The notes beneath the pieces were generated by a model. It worked only from the letters and a program-made list of their open reading frames with translations, had not been told where the DNA came from and did not search any database. DNA of 14,525 nt, taken from contig NW_014012478.1 in assembly GCF_000611645.1 (NCBI RefSeq), positions 1-14,525 on the forward strand, read 5' to 3'. Below are positions 1-13,698 of the stretch, in pieces. Numbering within the stretch: the stretch's first letter is position 1; the number at the start of each line of letters is the position of its first letter. A program made the position numbers and the translations under genes. The DNA comes from Monoraphidium neglectum (Eukaryota; Chlorophyta; Chlorophyceae; Sphaeropleales; Selenastraceae).

Positions 1-1174
1 CTCGAGGTTCCCTGGACCCCCTTTCGCCGGCAACTACTTCGAGGGCGAGACGCACGGTCAGCAGGTTTAGCAATGCCAAAAGCATACCATCGGCCGCCAT
101 CTGCGCGGGCGCCACGGCCGCCCATACGCGCAAGCACAGGGCCTTCCCGCCTCCGCCATCCGCCCCCGGCGGCCGCCCGCCGCGGCCGCCCTGAGCCGCC
201 CCTCCTGGCTAACCTCCGCGCCCCGCCCTGTCCCGCCCCGCCTCCCCCCAGCCGGGTTCACGGCCGTCTTCAACCAAATGTGGCCGCACGTCCGCCTGGC
301 GCTCGAAAACGAGGTGCTGTCCGGCCCCAGGATCCGCCACGTCATGTTTGCCGGCCACTCCATGGGCGCGGCTGCGGCGACGCTGGCGTCTTATGCGGCG
401 CAGCGCTTCCTGGATGCGAACCGGCCGGGGCTGGTAGTCAGTGCGCTGATGGCGGCGTGCCCCAATGGTGGGTTGGGTGTGACTGGGGCTTTGTGAAGGG
501 GCGTTGATGGATGTTTGTGTGCAGGGCCAGGGAGGAGGGGCTTCGGCCGGGGAACCGGAGGCCAAGACGTGCGGCAGAGCGCGGGTTGAGGGCAGGGTGT
601 GAGTGGGGGTGTTTTGAGGCCTGGATCTGTCTGTCTCGAGTTGCATCCCAAGGTGGAGCACGCGCAGCGCGGCCCCCTCAGCGGAACCCTGCTTTACGCC
701 CGATTCCAAGCCTCCGCCCCCCGGCTGCCGCGCGTCACCGTCTACCCAACTTACGTCCTGCCCCCCGCAGTCGGCAACACCGCGTTTGCGCGCTCCCACG
801 GCTCGCTGGTCAACTCGCGCCGCTTCACATTCATAAACGACGCGATCACCCTGCTGCCCTGCGCCGGCGGCGACGGGCCGCGCGGCATGCCCGCGTGCGC
901 GACGACGACGGTCCGCACCGACGCGGGGCTGGCGCCGAAACAGACCACGTGGACTGGGTGGGTTGCGAGCCTAGTAGTGGCAATCCGGCAAGCGCGGAAG
1001 CTGGGGCAGAGGCTGGGGCAGAGGCTGGCGCAGAGGCAGACGCTGCGGTTGTTTTATGGGTGTGGGCTGCGTGCGACGTGGCGAATGTGCTACACAAATT
1101 TCACCTAAACTCCTCTTCACCTCCTCGTCCCCTGGCCCAAACCTGAACAAGGCATACCCACACGCACACACAGA

Positions 1175-1221
<47 letters not shown>

Positions 1222-2039
1222 CACGCACAGGACACACAACACACACAGCACACACGACACACACAGCACACACACACACACAAAACACACAAAACACACA
1301 ACATACACAACATACACAACACACACACAACACACACAATCGTCTGTGCAGCTACGCCCCCGGCTACGGCTCCATCGTGGTGGACGGCGAGTACATGCCA
1401 GTCCAGTCCGCGGCCTGGGCCAAGACCGACCGCCTGCCGATGCTTGACGTCGGCGCCGCCGAGGCGCTCACGGCCGCCGGCCACGTGTGTTCGTACGACT
1501 GCTTCTTCAGCCAGTGCTGGAGCACCGCGTCGGGCGCACCGGTGGGGTCATCGTGCCTGCTGGCCAACGCGACGTCGAGGGAGCTGGCGACGCACTCTTA
1601 CTGCTACGGTAAGGGGGGAGAGAGAGAGGATGAGAGCGCGAGAGAGAGAGAGAGAGAGTGTGTGTGTGTGTGTGTGTGCACGGTCCACAATTATGGCTTG
1701 CGAAGACAGGAGCGAGCACGCATCGCGCCACGAGCTCCGGCCGAATCGGTTTCCGTGACAGCCTGGCGGATATCGTGGGCCAGGGCCCCGCACCCTGGCC
1801 GGGCAGGGGGGAAGGGGTGGGAGGTGGTCCGCGGACCGCAAGTGCGGCGCGGGCGTGCGTGCGGGCGAGTGGGACGGCGTGTGCTGCTGGGAAGCGCGGC
1901 AGGGGCCTGATCACTGTCCAACTTTGTGATCAGGTGCCTGGATTTTTGGCACTTAATGCTTAAAGCCCATCGTAGTTATTCGTATTCAACCCCCACCTCT
2001 TTCTTGTTTGCAGGGTTTCCAAGGGCCAACCTGTTCTGA
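1..2039 (+). CDS. Class 3 lipase (alpha/beta hydrolase), 5' partial, five exons
   Basis: Predicted triacylglycerol or galactolipid-type lipase hydrolysing ester bonds. Exons (GT-AG, all in phase): <2-56, 252-467, 771-957, 1352-1608, 2014-2039, giving 246 codons plus stop; the 5' end lies outside the window. Family landmarks appear in the right order. H-x-G-F (THAGF) is recreated across the first junction. The nucleophile elbow is FAGHSMGAAAATLA, with Met where GHSLG is usual. The VGNTAFA motif is rebuilt exactly across the second intron. FINDAITLLP supplies the likely catalytic Asp and ELATHSYCYG the likely catalytic His close to the C terminus. A Cys-rich stretch (CSYDCFFSQC...C) before the His suggests disulfides and a secretory or vacuolar location, but the N terminus is not visible. 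Substrate cannot be told. The last exon adds only FPRANLF before TGA; its acceptor has a good polypyrimidine tract, but an alternative acceptor at 2060 would extend the protein. Family call is confident, exon ends moderately so. Confidence 0.82.
1001..1036 (+). repeat. 12-bp minisatellite, three copies, in lipase intron 3
   Basis: CTGGGGCAGAGG occurs twice in tandem (1001-1012, 1013-1024), followed by a one-base variant CTGGCGCAGAGG (1025-1036). It lies in the intron that starts at 958. The unit is a multiple of three, so it reads as a short AEAG-type peptide repeat, but no splice model includes it as coding. Confidence 0.75.
1161..1340 (+). repeat. CA microsatellite in lipase intron 3
   Basis: A pure (CA)22 run spans 1177-1220. 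It is followed by about 120 bases of degenerate CA repeat (CACAG, CACAAAACA, CATACACAA variants) almost to the 3' splice site at 1351. The intron therefore lacks an ordinary polypyrimidine tract; only a short TCGTCTGTGCAG precedes exon 1352. Alternating purine-pyrimidine sequence of this kind can adopt Z-DNA. The reverse strand yields spurious Val/Cys-rich frames. Confidence 0.95.
1614..1680 (+). repeat. GA/TG compound microsatellite in lipase intron 4
   Basis: Purine-rich GA repeats begin just after the GTAAGG donor at 1609. They include (AG)9 at 1641-1658, joined directly to (TG)10 at 1659-1678. It sits at the 5' end of the 405-base last intron. Confidence 0.92.
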
Positions 2040-3062
2040 TGATCTACGAGATGGCGCCAGCGGTCGCGCCCCGGGTCGCCGTCGACAGCGCACGCGGGAT
2101 CGACTGCGCACGCCGCTTCCAACACGCATCAAGCATCGGCATCAACATCGGCGCCCTCGGCGCCGGCGTCAGCACGCCCGCAGCAGCAGCACAGCGCCAC
2201 CGGCGCGGCCCGAGGCGCGGGGCCCGTCGGTTAGGATGCCTGGAGGCGCACATGCAGTCGCGCGGGGCTCTGGCGAGGCAGCCGCATCGCCGCGTGCACA
2301 AGGGCGTGCCGCCAGGGCGCACGCGCGCCGCCCCGCTGCGATTGAGATACATTTGCGCTTGCCACGAAACGTGGTTTGCGGGCGAGCAGGAGGAGAAGGG
2401 CGGCGAGAGGCTGACGCACTCCACAACCAGCTAAGCTTGGACAGAGCACCAGAGATCGGCCCCCGCCACGTCAGCAGACTGCGCGTGGCGGCGTGGGATG
2501 CGGGAAGCACTGCCAACTTGCACGCACCGAGCGGCCGCGGCTTGGACGCGCGCCGGGCCCCGCGGCGATCGCGCATGACGGGTGCGCGGGGCGCTCGCTT
2601 TGCGCCCGGGGCTGCCCTCTGGGGACCCGGGCTTCACAAGTGCGCCCGCCGTTCCAGATGTGTCCAGCTGAGGCGTTCGCGCGCGCTGTGCTTCAGAGCT
2701 GCAGCTGGAATAGGGTGTCATGATTTGGTATTGATGACGGGGCTATGACTACCAATTGACTGCGCGGCCGAGCTGACCCCATAGGGCTTGCCCAATTCCT
2801 TTATTCGTCGCCACACGGGGCGGCGGCCACCTCCCCCAGCCCAGAACCGCTTCTTTCTGCCCTTGTACCTGCCGCTTTGTCAACTCAATTCATCTCTACA
2901 CTGGTGCACGGGCAAAGGGGCGCGATCGGTGCGCAGAGTGGCCCCTCCCCCCGCGCCTGCTGAGGCATCGGTCGGCAGGTCTAACCGCTCGACTTCCGCT
3001 TCTTCACATCTGTTGCTGCAAAGAACTTCACCATGCATCCCCCTCCTGCGTGGCCTGCTAGA
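2040..3062 (+). other. Probable lipase 3' UTR, about 1 kb
   Basis: No convincing gene. The stretch follows the lipase stop and reaches the first plus-strand TGTAA. Long open frames exist (for example 2061-2434 and up to 2748) but are Arg/Ala-rich and show no recognisable domain. The frame continuing from 2061 has high G/C at third positions, so a coding extension of the lipase through an alternative acceptor is possible. Chlorophyte 3' UTRs of this length are common. Confidence 0.5.
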
Positions 3063-3067
3063 TGTAA
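3063..3067 (+). terminator. TGTAA polyadenylation signal for the lipase gene
   Basis: First TGTAA on the plus strand after the lipase stop. TGTAA replaces AATAAA in chlorophyte algae, usually 10-20 bases before cleavage. The only competing evidence is absence of an earlier copy; a variant signal could be used instead. Confidence 0.5.
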
Positions 3068-3615
3068 CCTGTGCACGGAGGATCACAGGTCGGCGGAGGA
3101 GCCTGTGTGTCACATCGGGCGACCGGGGGTTGGAGGTGGTAAGAGGGGCTGGCAGGGGTTTTGAATGCTTGTGTGGCATAACGGCGAGATGGAGGGGTTG
3201 CGCATGGTATATCAGGCTGCCTGTGTGCTGCCTGGCGGCCGGCCACCTGCCCCGCGCCGGCGCTTACTCTCTCTCCCCCCCACCCGCCGCTTGAATTAAC
3301 CTGCCTGGTTGAAGGTTGCAGCTACGGTTGGTGGTTGGCGGGCATGTTTTCAGTGGCCTGTGAGTGTCTAGCAGCGATCGTGATTGGGATTTGGTGGTCC
3401 ACAATGGCTGCTGGCGGTCAGCGGGGGGCCGCGTGCATCGCGCAGCAGCGCGGTCACTCATCTTGATATTCATGTGTAGGGTCTTGCAATGCCAAAATCT
3501 GTACTGTCTACGGTGACAGCGACGCGCCGAGGCCTTGAAAGATTGTATCAGACTCCTCTGCCCGAGCGGGTGGACCGAGCCATATTCTTAGCGCTTTGTG
3601 AGCGGTGAGGTGACG
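3068..3615. other. Intergenic region, lipase 3' end to F-box/LRR gene promoter
   Basis: About 550 bases with lower GC than the genes and no frame that looks coding on either strand. No tRNA or snRNA fold was recognised by eye. It should hold the upstream promoter elements of the downstream gene. Confidence 0.55.
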
Positions 3616-3625
3616 TATTTATATA
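3616..3625 (+). promoter_or_regulatory. TATA-like box upstream of the F-box/LRR gene
   Basis: TATTTATATA stands out in a GC-rich setting. With the usual 25-35 base spacing, transcription would start near 3645-3655. That is downstream of the first in-frame ATG (3639), and it leaves about 200 bases of 5' UTR before the ATG at 3846. Confidence 0.5.
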
Positions 3626-3845
3626 CGTCTGAGATGTCATGCTTGTGATGGCAGGACGTCTCTCACCGCAGCGGGTGTTCGGCGCTGTACGTGTGCGCTT
3701 GACCGCTGCAGCGCAGCTGCGCAGGCAGTGTCGGGTTCAACTCGTGCTCCCATGGGCTGTTCAAGCACAAACCCATGCCAGCCCACATGCTGTGGCCGAT
3801 ACACCACTTCAATGCCTGCCTCACCGACATGCACCAGGCTCAAAC

Positions 3846-4152
3846 ATGCTGGTTGATGCGCTGGGCTGTGAACTGCTGGGCCGGGTGCTGCGGCACCTGC
3901 TGCCAGCAGACGGGGATGACGATGGCAACTGCAGGTGCACCCTCCCGTGCACTCTGGCGCAGCGCTGTCGCGCAGCGCAGGGTTGCATCCAGGCCGCAAG
4001 GCTGGCGAGCCGCGCGTTTGACAAGGCGGCGCGCCGGGAGCTGGCGACACGGCTGGTGCTCTCGCCACATAACCTGGCCGCCTGCGGGCCCGACTGGTCG
4101 CGCTTCCCCGCCGTCACGACCCTGGCGTTTGAGGGTTGGTGTGTCAGGCCTC

Positions 4153-4207
<55 letters not shown>

Positions 4208-5822
4208 GTGGGGCCTTGGGGCCTGGTTGGCGGGCTGGCAAATGAGTCGGCAGAAGCGGCAGGAGCAGCAGCAACAGCAGCAGGAGTCACGCTCTGCATG
4301 GGACACAGTGGTGCAGCTGCATCACCTGCTGGATGATGTCATTCCAAGGGCACGTCAACGCAACTCCATGTCAGGCGACGACGATCCAGCCCACCCCGCG
4401 GCCGACGCGGCCGCAGGCGGCGGGGTGGTTCGCGGCGCCGGCCCGCCAGAGCGCCTGTTGCAGCAGATCACGCACCTTGAGATCCAGGGCGGCCTGCACT
4501 GGCCGTACCTGCAGCACAACATCCTGGAGCGCCTGCCAAACCTGACTCACCTCGTCGCAGGCGGCAGCCGTTACCCAGAAAACGCCGCAGACGACGCGGA
4601 CGCAGCCGCCCGTGCGATCGGCATCCTTTCCGCCTGCGTGCTCGGCCACCGCCTGCAGAGTGTCTTCGCGCCCAACCTGGTGATCAATCATAGGACGCAC
4701 GCTTCCCTGTCGCGTCTGCCTTGCCTGTCCGAGCTCGTCGCCGACTGCATCGACGAGCAGTGGCAGGACCCGTGCCTGCTGGAGCTCACGTCGCTGACCC
4801 GGCTGTGGCTGGCGCGGTCCAGGGGCACATGGAAGCTCGGCGCCAACCTGGCCCAGGCCGAGCTGAGCTTAGAGGAGCTGACAAATATGGACTTGTCCCC
4901 CGCGACCGCCGACAAGCTAGCCCTTGCCGCGCCTCGGCTGCAGCGGCTGGCTTTCTGCAGCGCAACGTCAGGGCGGGGTGCGTGGGGCGTGCCAGTCACG
5001 CATGCCTTCCAGAACGTGACGCACCTGTCCATCCAGGTATGCGAGGGCTTTGTCTCGGTCCATTTGAAACCCCGCTTCCCAGCCCTGGAGCACCTGGCGA
5101 TTGTGGCGGCCTTGGACGTCCCCAGCGACGACGACGCTGATGGCGACGACGGCGGCGCGCGGCTCGACATCGCGTCCCTGCTGTCCGGCCTCACGGGCCT
5201 GCGGTCGCTGGCCCTGGAGCGCTTGGAAGTGGGGTGGATCACGCCCCTGGCCCGGGACGCGATCGCCGCGATGACGCGGCTGGAGCAGCTCGGGGTTGCC
5301 GTAGACGTGGACGACCCCGCGTCCCTTGCTTGGCTGGCACGCGTGACGACGGCCGTGAGCTTGACTCTCGCGCCAGCGACGGCCACCATGCACGACGACG
5401 ACAGCCAGCCTGCGCGGGTCTCTCTGGCGCTGGAAGCTGCCGCGCACCTGCCCCGGCTGGCGTCCCTTGTGCTGATGGTGCCACTCTCCACTTTGCCTAG
5501 TGCTTACCCAACCTCCTGGGAGCTCGCGCCTTTCCTGCGGTTTGCCCGCGGGACGACATCCTTGCGCACCCTGGAGTTCCGGGACATGCCGCTGCCGCCT
5601 CACGCTCTGCTGTGCGTGCTGGCGGCGCACCTCGGCCTCAAGGCTGTAGAGTTTTCATGGGGGCCGGCAACGGAAGGCGACATGACGCGCACAGCGGAGG
5701 TGGCCGACCTGTCTGCCGACAGCTGCTCGGCGGGCGGGCCGAGCATGCTTTGGCATGTGACCGAGCGCGATCCCTGGAAGTGCAGGGCGTGCTCGTGGAA
5801 ACTGCCCGCTTTTGAATGGTGA
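3846..5822 (+). CDS. F-box-like / leucine-rich-repeat protein with polyQ insert
   Basis: Intronless, 658 codons plus stop from the ATG at 3846; the frame is open from an ATG at 3639 (727 codons), after an in-frame TGA at 3630. I chose 3846 because the F-box-like segment starts there (LVDALGCELLGRVLRHLL ... ARLASRAFDKAARRELATRL) and because the TATA box makes 3639 unlikely to be transcribed. Residues 105-120 are sixteen CAG-encoded Gln in a basic/Gln linker. From about residue 210 there are a dozen irregular LRR-like units, such as LPNLTHLVAGG, LTSLTRLWLA, APRLQRLAF, FPALEHLAIV, LTGLRSLALE, LPRLASLVLM and TTSLRTLEF. An acidic DDDADGDDGG loop interrupts one unit. The C terminus is WHVTERDPWKCRACSWKLPAFEW. 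Such proteins usually select substrates for SCF ubiquitin ligases; that role here is inference, since the F-box match is by eye and weak. LRR content is the firmer call. Confidence 0.72.
4158..4205 (+). repeat. (CAG)16 polyglutamine tract
   Basis: Sixteen uninterrupted CAG units in the Gln frame of the F-box/LRR gene. A second impure Gln cluster (CAGCAGCAACAGCAGCAG) follows at about 4266. The tract interrupts the protein between the F-box-like segment and the first LRR, where a length change would be tolerated. Confidence 0.97.
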
Positions 5823-5978
5823 CATTTCAACCGGTCATGACAGCTCTGAAGTTGTTGCAACGCATTGACCACCATGACTGGTTGAATAGACATGGACTTG
5901 GCATGGGGATTGGGCTTGGCGGGCTTTACAAGGGGTTGCATACAAATCCCATGACTTGCGCGTGTGCAAAATGTGTCG

Positions 5979-5997
5979 ATGCGCACCTGCTGCGCAT
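5979..5997. repeat. Perfect inverted repeat, 7-bp stem
   Basis: ATGCGCA - CCTGC - TGCGCAT. A 7-bp GC-rich hairpin with a five-base loop, about 160 bases past the F-box/LRR stop codon, so it would form in its 3' UTR. Confidence 0.7.
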
Positions 5998-6108
5998 GTC
6001 CTGAGTTGATCTGGGCACTAAACGTACGACCTCACCCCGCCTTTGTGCCCATGAAGGCTTGCGCTTTGACTGTGCCTCACTGGCGGTGGCAGCGCTGCAC
6101 ATGCAGCG

Positions 6109-6133
6109 GTTCTTAAGAACGGGTGCATACCCG
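6109..6133. repeat. Palindrome followed directly by a small hairpin
   Basis: GTTCTTAAGAAC (6109-6120) is a perfect 12-bp palindrome. Sharing its last C, CGGGT-GCAT-ACCCG (6120-6133) forms a 5-bp stem. The pair lies between the two convergent genes, about 110 bases past the minus-strand TGTAA in that gene's direction. Function unknown. Confidence 0.65.
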
Positions 6134-6244
6134 TGCCTGCTTAGCGTGTGCCACGTGCAAAAGTCGGCTCATCTCAAGCACCTCATGCCGTTCACAGCCA
6201 GTGGAGCATTTCTCATTGGCGGTTGCGACCAAGAGCCAAAACTG

Positions 6245-6249
6245 TTACA
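6245..6249 (-). terminator. TGTAA polyadenylation signal for the coiled-coil gene
   Basis: TTACA on the plus strand reads TGTAA on the minus strand, 177 bases past the stop codon at 6426. It is the nearest match and gives an ordinary 3' UTR length. Confidence 0.6.
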
Positions 6250-6425
6250 TGGTGCGCGCATGGCAGGGTGGCACGAGCAACGTTGCTTGCAGTATAGTCT
6301 TTGCCTGCCTCACGCCTAGACGCGAGTGCCATTCGCAGCAATCAGCGCTCCCTGCACGCAGCTGCTGCTGTCCTGTGGGAACAGGGCGCGTCTGCCTCCG
6401 GCATCCCAGAAACAGCTCGCCGCCT

Positions 6426-7532
6426 TCAGTCGCCGTGGCCGTGCCCTGCGGCGGCCCCGGCTCTCCTGCCCGACGCAGCCTCGGCCCGCCCACAGCACCC
6501 AGCGCCGGCCCGCCAGCACCCGCCGCCAGACGCAGCCCTGGCGGGGCTCGCCCTCGCCGCGCGCAGCTGCATGTAAGCGTCCGCTAGTGCCCGCGCACGC
6601 GTCCCCCTCACCCCGTGTTTGATGGTGGCACGCACGCGCTCGCCCGCCTGACGTTGAAGGTTGGACGAGGTTAGGCAGCCGGCACTGCTGCAGCCACCAC
6701 TCAAAATCCAGCTGCCCACATCGTCGCTGCCGCTGTCACTTCGGGAACATGCCGGGCCGCACGCCTCCCAGTCGTCCCCCGTGCCAGCCGCGGGCCTGCC
6801 CGCTGCGGCGATGCTGCTCTCGCGCGACTGGCCACTGGAGGCTGCAAACGTCGCGCGTGGCGGGACCTTGGCTAAGCACACCTGCGGCTCGTCCTGCCGC
6901 GCACGAGCAAACGCGATTGCTGTGTCGGTTAACTGTCTTTCCTCCACCAGATGGGCCTTCGAGGCGGCCGCCCCACGCTGACTGCGCGCACTGCACGGCT
7001 GCGGCCGCGCCACGGCGGCGCGCACGGGGCCCGCCTCGTCCGCTTCGCTGGCTGCAGCAGCCTTGACTCTACTTTGACCAGGCAGGGGGCTGCTGTCGCG
7101 CGTCCTGTGACACGACGTCCGCTGCATGCTGCTGGCCGCGTGAGCCGTGACCCTCAGCGACCCAAACCACTGCACAGCCCGGGGCCGCCGCCTGTGCTGC
7201 TGCCCCACACCCGCGGCCGCACCCTCCCGCGCGTGCGCGGCCGCTGCCGTGACCGCTGCCCCGCCCGCTCGCAGCGCGGCCTGGATGCGCCGTGACGAGT
7301 CCGCGAAAGCGGCCACAGACTCCTCCGGCGTCTCCCGGACGCCGAGTCGGCGGGCGTCGGCGGCCGCCTCGAGGCGCGAGGCCGATGCAGCGAGTGCACG
7401 AGCCTCGGCGGCCAGGGGCAGGCGCAGCTCATCCATTTCTTCGTCCAGCTCCTTCACCGCCCTCAGGGCGCTGGTGGGGTCGATGGCATGTTTGTGTGCG
7501 TGTGTGTGTGTGTGTGTGTGTGCATGCGTGCA

Positions 7533-7568
<36 letters not shown>

Positions 7569-8056
7569 TCAACCCCCTCGACCTGTTGCGCGTTCGCTGG
7601 CATCAAACTCGACTCATGCATGTGCCATGCATTCAGCATGCATAGATAACATGGGCAATCTACGAAACCCACCACGCCTCCAGATCATCCTTGAGTTCCC
7701 TCAGGTGCGAAGAGATCTGGCGCACACCCTCGGCCCGCGCCCGCCGCAGCCGCAGCTCCCCGGCCGCCAGCCGCGCGGCGGCGGCCTGGTGGGCAGTGAC
7801 GAGGCGCTTCAGCTGGCTGGACGCGCTGCAGAGGGAATTACCAAAATTTAATGTGTGCGTTTCAGAGTGAGGTTTTCCTTGTCAAGCGCAGTGCGCAACG
7901 CGGCTCCAAGCGGCATGCTGCTGCAGCAAGGCGTCCACGGTGGATGGCGCAAACGCCTGCTCACCTGTCGGATGATCGCACGTGCATATGATATGCTTCC
8001 ATTACTTCCAGGTCGTCTAAGTTGTCGCTGACTTGCGGCGTGATCGTCGACTCCAT
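6426..8056 (-). CDS. Ala-rich coiled-coil protein of unknown function, three exons
   Basis: Exons on the minus strand: 8056-7965, 7825-7673, 7470-6426, with GTGAGC and GTGGGT donors and CAG acceptors. All junctions are in phase, giving 429 codons plus stop. The ATG at 8056 starts an acidic N terminus (MESTITPQVSDNLDDLEVME). Residues about 35-175 are strongly helical with heptad-like spacing: SSQLKRLVTAHQAAAARL, RRARAEGVRQISSHLRELK, VKELDEEMDELRLPLAAE, SASRLEAAADARR. The remainder is Ala/Ser/Arg-rich and probably disordered, with an acidic Ser patch (SRSDSGSDDVGSW). The central helix with LRELKDDLEA loosely recalls small lysosome-related-organelle (KxDL/BLOC-1-type) coiled coils, but this is too weak to name. 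No catalytic motif is seen. The C-terminal half of exon 3 could hide an unrecognised intron. Exons 1-2 and the start of exon 3 are the best supported. Confidence 0.62.
7498..7569 (+). repeat. TG / TGCG compound microsatellite in the coiled-coil gene's intron 2
   Basis: (TG)n to 7522, then TGCATGCG units turning into about eight TGCG units. In the gene's own direction this reads (GCAC)n followed by (CA)n, ending about 26 bases before the 3' splice site at 7471. Confidence 0.93.
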
Positions 8057-8386
8057 ACGGCGCCACTCTTCTGCTGCTCACGCTCAGCGTCGCTGCCATG
8101 CGCACGCGCCGGGAAAGCAACAGGGCGGCGTCGAAGCGGCTAACAGAGAGCGGCAACAGGAGAGCAAGCGCCCGTTTTGATGTGTAGCTGCGTGCAATGC
8201 GTATCAGTGCGATTGCATCGTTGACTTCACGTGTCTGGCCTGCTGTGATCTCTGTCGTGAAAGACTTTGCTGAGTCAAAGTAGAATCTGTGCATATTACT
8301 CTTGAATCTATACATACTTCTCGCGAATAGGTCCCCCTATAGTTTGCAGTCGGCGGTTTTGTCCTTGCACAACGTGCTTGGGCCCC
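8057..8386. promoter_or_regulatory. Divergent promoter region between two genes
   Basis: Only 330 bases separate the ATG of the minus-strand coiled-coil gene (8056) from the ATG of the plus-strand large gene (8387). GC drops here. TATACATA at 8309-8316 is a TATA-like match about 70 bases before the plus-strand ATG, placing a start near 8340. No clear TATA serves the minus gene. The minus-strand frame across 7848-8315 is not used in the splice model. Confidence 0.5.
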
Positions 8387-13431
<5,045 letters not shown>

Positions 13432-13587
13432 CTATTGAAAATCGCGTGCATATCAAGTTCTTCGATGTACAGCAACATTGCATACTGGCATTTCTCCTCA
13501 ACGGCAGCTGAACGGAACCCATTCACAATCCAGGTCAGCACGCACGGAGCACAATAAGCAAGCGAGCTTGGGCCCACTCCAAACATT

Positions 13588-13592
13588 TGTAA
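13588..13592 (+). terminator. TGTAA polyadenylation signal for the large gene
   Basis: Lies 156 bases past the TAG at 13429-13431 and about 105 bases before the next gene's ATG. It fits both the algal signal and a short 3' UTR, and supports ending the gene at 13431. Confidence 0.7.
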
Positions 13593-13698
13593 CAGCACTG
13601 AATTACAACATACATCACATACAAAGGGTAGTCCCGTCGCAGCACAACAGATCGCTCCGACATCCCGGCGTTGCCCTGCGAGAGGCGAGCCCGTGATA

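Larger units (their letters stand above)
5823..6244. other. Convergent intergenic / overlapping 3' UTR region
   Basis: No plausible coding frame on either strand. It holds the 3' UTR of the F-box/LRR gene and probably the end of the minus-strand gene's transcript. There is no plus-strand TGTAA here. TGCAA, a secondary algal signal, occurs at about 5856 and 5966. A minus-strand TGTAA match lies at 5926-5930. Confidence 0.5.

Noticed and set aside
1101..1484. Minus-strand Val/Cys-rich frames across the CA repeat
   Set aside because: They are only translations of a (TG)n microsatellite inside a lipase intron; the flanking codons belong to the plus-strand lipase exon.
2008..2748. 246-codon plus-strand open frame after the lipase
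   Set aside because: Arg-rich, lower third-position GC than the other frame in the same place, no domain, and it starts at a non-ATG codon within the last intron.
3480..3615. Possible small RNA gene before the TATA box
   Set aside because: No cloverleaf, no A/B boxes and no snRNA motif could be placed by eye.
3821..4306. Poly-Cys, poly-Leu, poly-Ala and poly-Ser frames over CAG/CTG tracts (also at 8975-9226, 9890-10099, 12082-12354)
   Set aside because: Any pure trinucleotide repeat is open in all frames. The Gln frame is supported by flanking protein-like sequence and splicing; the others are not.
4688..5491. 267-codon minus-strand frame opposite the LRR gene
   Set aside because: Shadow of the plus-strand coding sequence; Ser/Arg-rich without structure, and the plus strand shows regular LRR spacing.
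7498..7569. CRISPR-like or tandem direct-repeat array
   Set aside because: Simple TG/TGCG microsatellite without spacers, located in a eukaryotic intron.
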